Source of the DNA: Acidimicrobiia bacterium
GTDB taxonomy: Bacteria; Actinomycetota; Acidimicrobiia; Acidimicrobiales; Ilumatobacteraceae
Reading direction: 5' to 3'
DNA length: 8,324 nucleotides
NCBI GenBank assembly: GCA_013815505.1
Contig: JACDGA010000068.1
Location: forward strand, 1-8,324
Below the pieces are notes generated by a model, which was not told where the DNA came from, did no database searches, and saw only the letters and a list, made by a program, of their open reading frames with translations. The position numbers and the translations under genes were made by a program. Each line of letters starts with the position of its first letter. Positions within the stretch are counted from its first letter, which is position 1. Of this stretch, positions 6,518-8,324 are shown piece by piece.

Positions 6518-7360
6518 TCAGGCTCGAACGACGTCGATGTCGCCGCTGACGGTGTTGAGCCGGAGCCGAACCTGAGGCGACTGTTCGTCGGGCGCGTCGG
6601 ACGTCTCGAGGTCGCTGCGCGCCGTTCCGCTCACGGTGTGCACCTCGAGCCACGCTGCAGTGCCGTCTGCCACGCCGACTCGCACGTCGCCCGAGGCGGC
6701 GCGCACGCGCACGTCGCCGCGCTCGACACGCTCGAGGGCGATGTCGCCCGATCCGGTCGTCGCCTCGACGTCGCCGGGCGCCTGCGTCACGGACACGTCG
6801 CCGCTGCCCGTGGCGACGCGCAGCGCACTACCGCCCTCGCGCAGCGTGATGTTGCCGGAGCCCGACTGCAGCTGCGACGAGCCGTCGACCGCAGCGAGCG
6901 CGACGTCGCCGGACCCGGTCTTCACGTCGGCGTCCTTGGCGACGTGACCGACCTCGACGTTGCCGCTGCCGCTGCGCACCTTGAGTGAGTCGCCGACGTC
7001 GCCGATGCGGATGTCGCCGCTACCGGCGTCGAGCGCACTCGTGCCGAAACGACCCGTTGCCGTGATGTCGGCCGAGCTGGCGCTGAGCTTCAGCTTCGCG
7101 TCGGTGGGGGTGGTGACGGCGAGCGTGAGCGCGGGCGTGCGACCGAAGACCCGGCCGCGCCGGCGTGGCACGAGGACGACGATGTCGTCGCCTCGTTGTA
7201 CGACGGTGGACTCGGCGATGAGCTCGCGCGATGCCTCGTCGTCGCGGACCGCGCCGAGCTCGACGGTGGTCGTCGCACGATCGCTGGCCTCGATCGTGAT
7301 CGTGCCGGCGCCGAACTCGACGGAGAGCCGAGGTGGTGTGTTGCAGGGGAATTCGTGCAT
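6518..7360 (-). CDS. DUF4097-family beta-solenoid repeat protein
   Basis: A 280-residue protein of the DUF4097 (adhesin-like beta-strand repeat) family, function unknown. After a beta-rich N-terminus (about 1-90, including a basic PRRRGR segment at 65-70) it is built of short repeats with the turn GSG(D/N) followed by hydrophobic strands. The turn serines fall at 96, 114, 132, 150, 168, 186 and 204, exactly 18 residues apart, then at 223, 244 and 272 as spacing relaxes. No signal peptide or membrane segment is seen, so it is probably cytoplasmic. ATG 7360 is chosen because GAGGAG lies nine bases upstream; a longer in-frame reading to 7444 would overlap the preceding gene and adds Arg/His-rich sequence. 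It follows the ribbon-helix-helix gene by 71 bp. This pairing is common in actinobacteria, which suggests that the two act together, but no activity can be assigned. Confidence 0.87.
   Translation of the reverse strand: MHEFPCNTPPRLSVEFGAGTITIEASDRATTTVELGAVRDDEASRELIAESTVVQRGDDIVVLVPRRRGRVFGRTPALTLAVTTPTDAKLKLSASSADITATGRFGTSALDAGSGDIRIGDVGDSLKVRSGSGNVEVGHVAKDADVKTGSGDVALAAVDGSSQLQSGSGNITLREGGSALRVATGSGDVSVTQAPGDVEATTGSGDIALERVERGDVRVRAASGDVRVGVADGTAAWLEVHTVSGTARSDLETSDAPDEQSPQVRLRLNTVSGDIDVVRA
6731..7084 (-). repeat. Degenerate 54-bp tandem repeat inside the DUF4097 gene
   Basis: Seven successive solenoid turns (residues about 93-210) keep an exact 18-codon period, visible on the plus strand as recurring GTCGCC-GA/GT-CC-G/A blocks. 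The DNA copies are diverged; the periodicity is held at protein level, so this is a structural repeat and not a recent expansion. Confidence 0.75.
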
Positions 7361-7369
7361 GTTGGATGT

Positions 7370-7375
7370 CTCCTC
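7370..7375 (-). promoter_or_regulatory. Ribosome binding site that decides the DUF4097 start
   Basis: GAGGAG on the minus strand, nine bases before ATG 7360. It supports this start over the longer in-frame reading that would overlap the upstream gene. Confidence 0.75.
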
Positions 7376-7431
7376 GTGTGCGCGCCGGTCATCGCCGGCG
7401 TGACGGTTTGGGGTGTGTGCAGGTCGCAGGC

Positions 7432-7923
7432 TCAGCGGACCCATCCGCTGAGCTGCTGACCGGGACGGCGGTCGCGTCGGCTGGCGCCGGACGGCTGTGC
7501 CACGGCCTCGCGGATGGCGTCGACGAGCCAGGTGTTGAGTGACTGCCGGGTCTGGGTCGCGGCCTGCTCGGCGCGTGACTTCAGCCCGTCGCCGATGCGA
7601 AGCGTGATGCGCGCCGTCGGGGCATCGTCGTCGGAATCGTCCCCCTCGTCGCGAGCCGGGGAGGCGACGAGGGGGACGGATGAGGGCCCGGTGACGGCGA
7701 AGTGGGGGTTGCGGCCCTGCAGGCGCACCTCCACCGCGCGGTCGCCGAGCTCGACCGTGATCTCTGCGGCGGCGTCGGACAGCGCCTCGAGCAGCGCCAG
7801 ACGGACGGCGGCGTCGAGGGCGGTGCTGAGCCGCTGCGCTGCGTCGGACAATGCGTCGCCACCCGCAGCGGCGGCATCGGTGAGGTCGGCGCGCAGCTGC
7901 TCGACGTATGGCGTGAGGTCCAT
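7432..7923 (-). CDS. HicB-like ribbon-helix-helix protein, likely autoregulator of the DUF4097 operon
   Basis: A 163-residue protein. The N-terminal part (1-70, starting MDLTPYVEQLRADL) is mostly helical. An acidic linker (about 91-101, RDEGDDSDDD) leads to a ribbon-helix-helix unit: strand ARITLRI (104-110), then two helices ending SLNTWLVDAIREAV (128-141). A basic tail ends LSGWVR. From memory, this arrangement matches actinobacterial proteins annotated as 'toxin-antitoxin system HicB family antitoxin' that sit next to DUF4097 genes. No HicA-type toxin is present, so an antitoxin role is doubtful and a DNA-binding regulator is more likely. ATG 7923 is preferred over the GTG codons at 7932 and 7929: MDLTP is the usual family N-terminus, and promoter spacing puts the transcript start almost on this ATG (leaderless; no Shine-Dalgarno). 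An operator-like palindrome lies 11 bases upstream. Confidence 0.85.
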   Translation of the reverse strand: MDLTPYVEQLRADLTDAAAAGGDALSDAAQRLSTALDAAVRLALLEALSDAAAEITVELGDRAVEVRLQGRNPHFAVTGPSSVPLVASPARDEGDDSDDDAPTARITLRIGDGLKSRAEQAATQTRQSLNTWLVDAIREAVAQPSGASRRDRRPGQQLSGWVR

Positions 7924-7930
7924 CCGCACC

Positions 7931-7959
7931 ACTCTGACATCAGAGTGATGTCATGTCAA
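7931..7959 (-). promoter_or_regulatory. Promoter of the regulator-DUF4097 operon
   Basis: On the minus strand a perfect TTGACA (-35, 7959-7954) is followed after 17 bases by CAGAGT (-10, 7936-7931), which keeps the A at position 2 and T at position 6 of TATAAT. The transcript start would fall at about 7924-7923, at the ATG, so the mRNA would be leaderless, as is common in actinobacteria. The spacer is filled by an inverted repeat. Confidence 0.6.
7935..7953. promoter_or_regulatory. Proximal operator: perfect 19-bp inverted repeat
   Basis: TGACATCA (7935-7942), spacer GAG, TGATGTCA (7946-7953): 8-base arms with no mismatch. It starts one base after the -35 and fills the spacer up to the -10, so a bound protein would block RNA polymerase. 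The natural candidate is the ribbon-helix-helix protein encoded just downstream (inference). Confidence 0.7.
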
Positions 7960-7977
7960 GAGAATTCTGTGGACTCC

Positions 7978-7996
7978 TGATGTCAGGGTGATGTCA
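7978..7996. promoter_or_regulatory. Distal operator: same octamer as a direct pair
   Basis: TGATGTCA at 7978-7985 and again at 7989-7996, with a GGG spacer. The 11-base centre spacing is the same as in the proximal pair, but the orientation is direct and not inverted. The last three bases are the stop codon of the methyltransferase gene. The distance from the inner proximal octamer is 32 bases, close to three helical turns, so all four boxes could lie on one face of the DNA. Confidence 0.6.
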
Positions 7997-8324
7997 CTCG
8001 GATGCCGCCTTCGGCTTTCGGCCGTGGCCGACGATGCGTGGCGGATCGAGGATCGCCTCGACGTGTACGTCGTCGAAGCCGGCGAAGAACTGCGTGCTGA
8101 CGGCCATGTCGCTGAAGCGCCAGAAGTCCTGACCGCCGTGGAAGCGGTACGTCCTCGTCGACGTGCCGTCGTCGAACGTCAGCGGGACGAAGCCCGGTAC
8201 ACCGATGAACAGGAGCCCGCCCGGGCGCAGCACCCTGCGCATCTCGGCGACGCTCGACCAGAAACACGGGTCGTGCTCGAGCATCGCGTTCGAGACCACG
8301 ATGTCGAAGGCGTCGCCCTCGAAC
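7994..8324 (-). CDS. Class I SAM-dependent methyltransferase, C-terminal part (5' end outside window)
   Basis: Only the last 109 residues are in the window; the gene starts beyond the right edge. The visible sequence opens with FDIVVSNAMLEH, the strand-4 region of Rossmann-type methyltransferases (Methyltransf_11 group). Then comes the typical helix and strand EMRRVLRPGGLLFIGVP, where the conserved LRPGG turn is clear. The YRFHGGQDFWRFS stretch is reminiscent of methyltransferases near glycan or surface-polysaccharide genes, where similar YRF/FWRFS segments occur, so a sugar-related substrate is possible but unproven. The SAM-binding glycine loop would lie in the missing part. The stop codon overlaps the distal operator octamer, so the gene probably belongs to a separate transcription unit from the regulator downstream. 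Confidence 0.88.
   Translation of the reverse strand, partial: FEGDAFDIVVSNAMLEHDPCFWSSVAEMRRVLRPGGLLFIGVPGFVPLTFDDGTSTRTYRFHGGQDFWRFSDMAVSTQFFAGFDDVHVEAILDPPRIVGHGRKPKAASE

Noticed and set aside
7383..7400. Hairpin (6-bp stem, 6-base loop) between the regulator and DUF4097 genes
   Set aside because: Short, no T-run, and within a 71-base gap of a likely operon; could be chance in GC-rich DNA.
7361..7444. Extension of the DUF4097 reading frame to 7444
   Set aside because: It would overlap the regulator gene's end and adds unlike sequence; the ATG at 7360 has a strong GAGGAG at good spacing.

Overview
This is a high-GC window with the gene style of an actinomycete-type (Actinomycetota) chromosome. 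It has GTG starts, gene junctions that overlap or are separated by only a few bases, a DisA-type diadenylate cyclase, an LppM-like lipoprotein, and the pairing of a 'HicB-like' ribbon-helix-helix protein with a DUF4097 protein. A member of Acidimicrobiia (for example an Ilumatobacter relative) is my best guess, but that is inference. I see no rRNA, tRNA, CRISPR array, transposase or phage gene.

Layout. Positions 1-150 hold a gene-free leader with two 31-bp near-identical direct repeats and a perfect hairpin; the second repeat runs into the start codon of the only plus-strand gene, an L-asparaginase of the R. etli type (151-1113). That gene converges, with a 16-bp gap, on a long minus-strand series. 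Read in the direction of transcription from the right edge, the series is: the 3' end of a class I SAM methyltransferase (8324-7994); a ribbon-helix-helix regulator of the HicB-like family (7923-7432); a DUF4097 beta-solenoid protein (7360-6518); a secreted SGNH/GDSL hydrolase with four peptidoglycan-binding-type modules and a Thr/Pro tail (6378-4405); an LppM-like lipoprotein (4402-3638); disA (3579-2503); and a PLP-dependent group II amino-acid decarboxylase (2503-1130).

The genes form likely transcription units. The regulator and DUF4097 genes form one; its promoter region has a consensus -35 (TTGACA) abutting a perfect 19-bp inverted repeat, and a second pair of the same octamer lies further upstream, partly over the methyltransferase stop codon. 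This looks like an autoregulatory operator and is the most striking regulatory structure here. The hydrolase and lipoprotein genes are 2 bp apart and both encode exported products, so they look like a cell-envelope pair. The disA and decarboxylase genes overlap by one base (TGATG), which predicts translational coupling between a c-di-AMP synthase and an amino-acid decarboxylase of unknown substrate.

Most genes belong to known families. The points of interest are the four-box operator, the repeat-embedded asparaginase start, the cysteine-paired wall-binding modules, and the disA-decarboxylase coupling. I found no clear evidence of a wholly new system.
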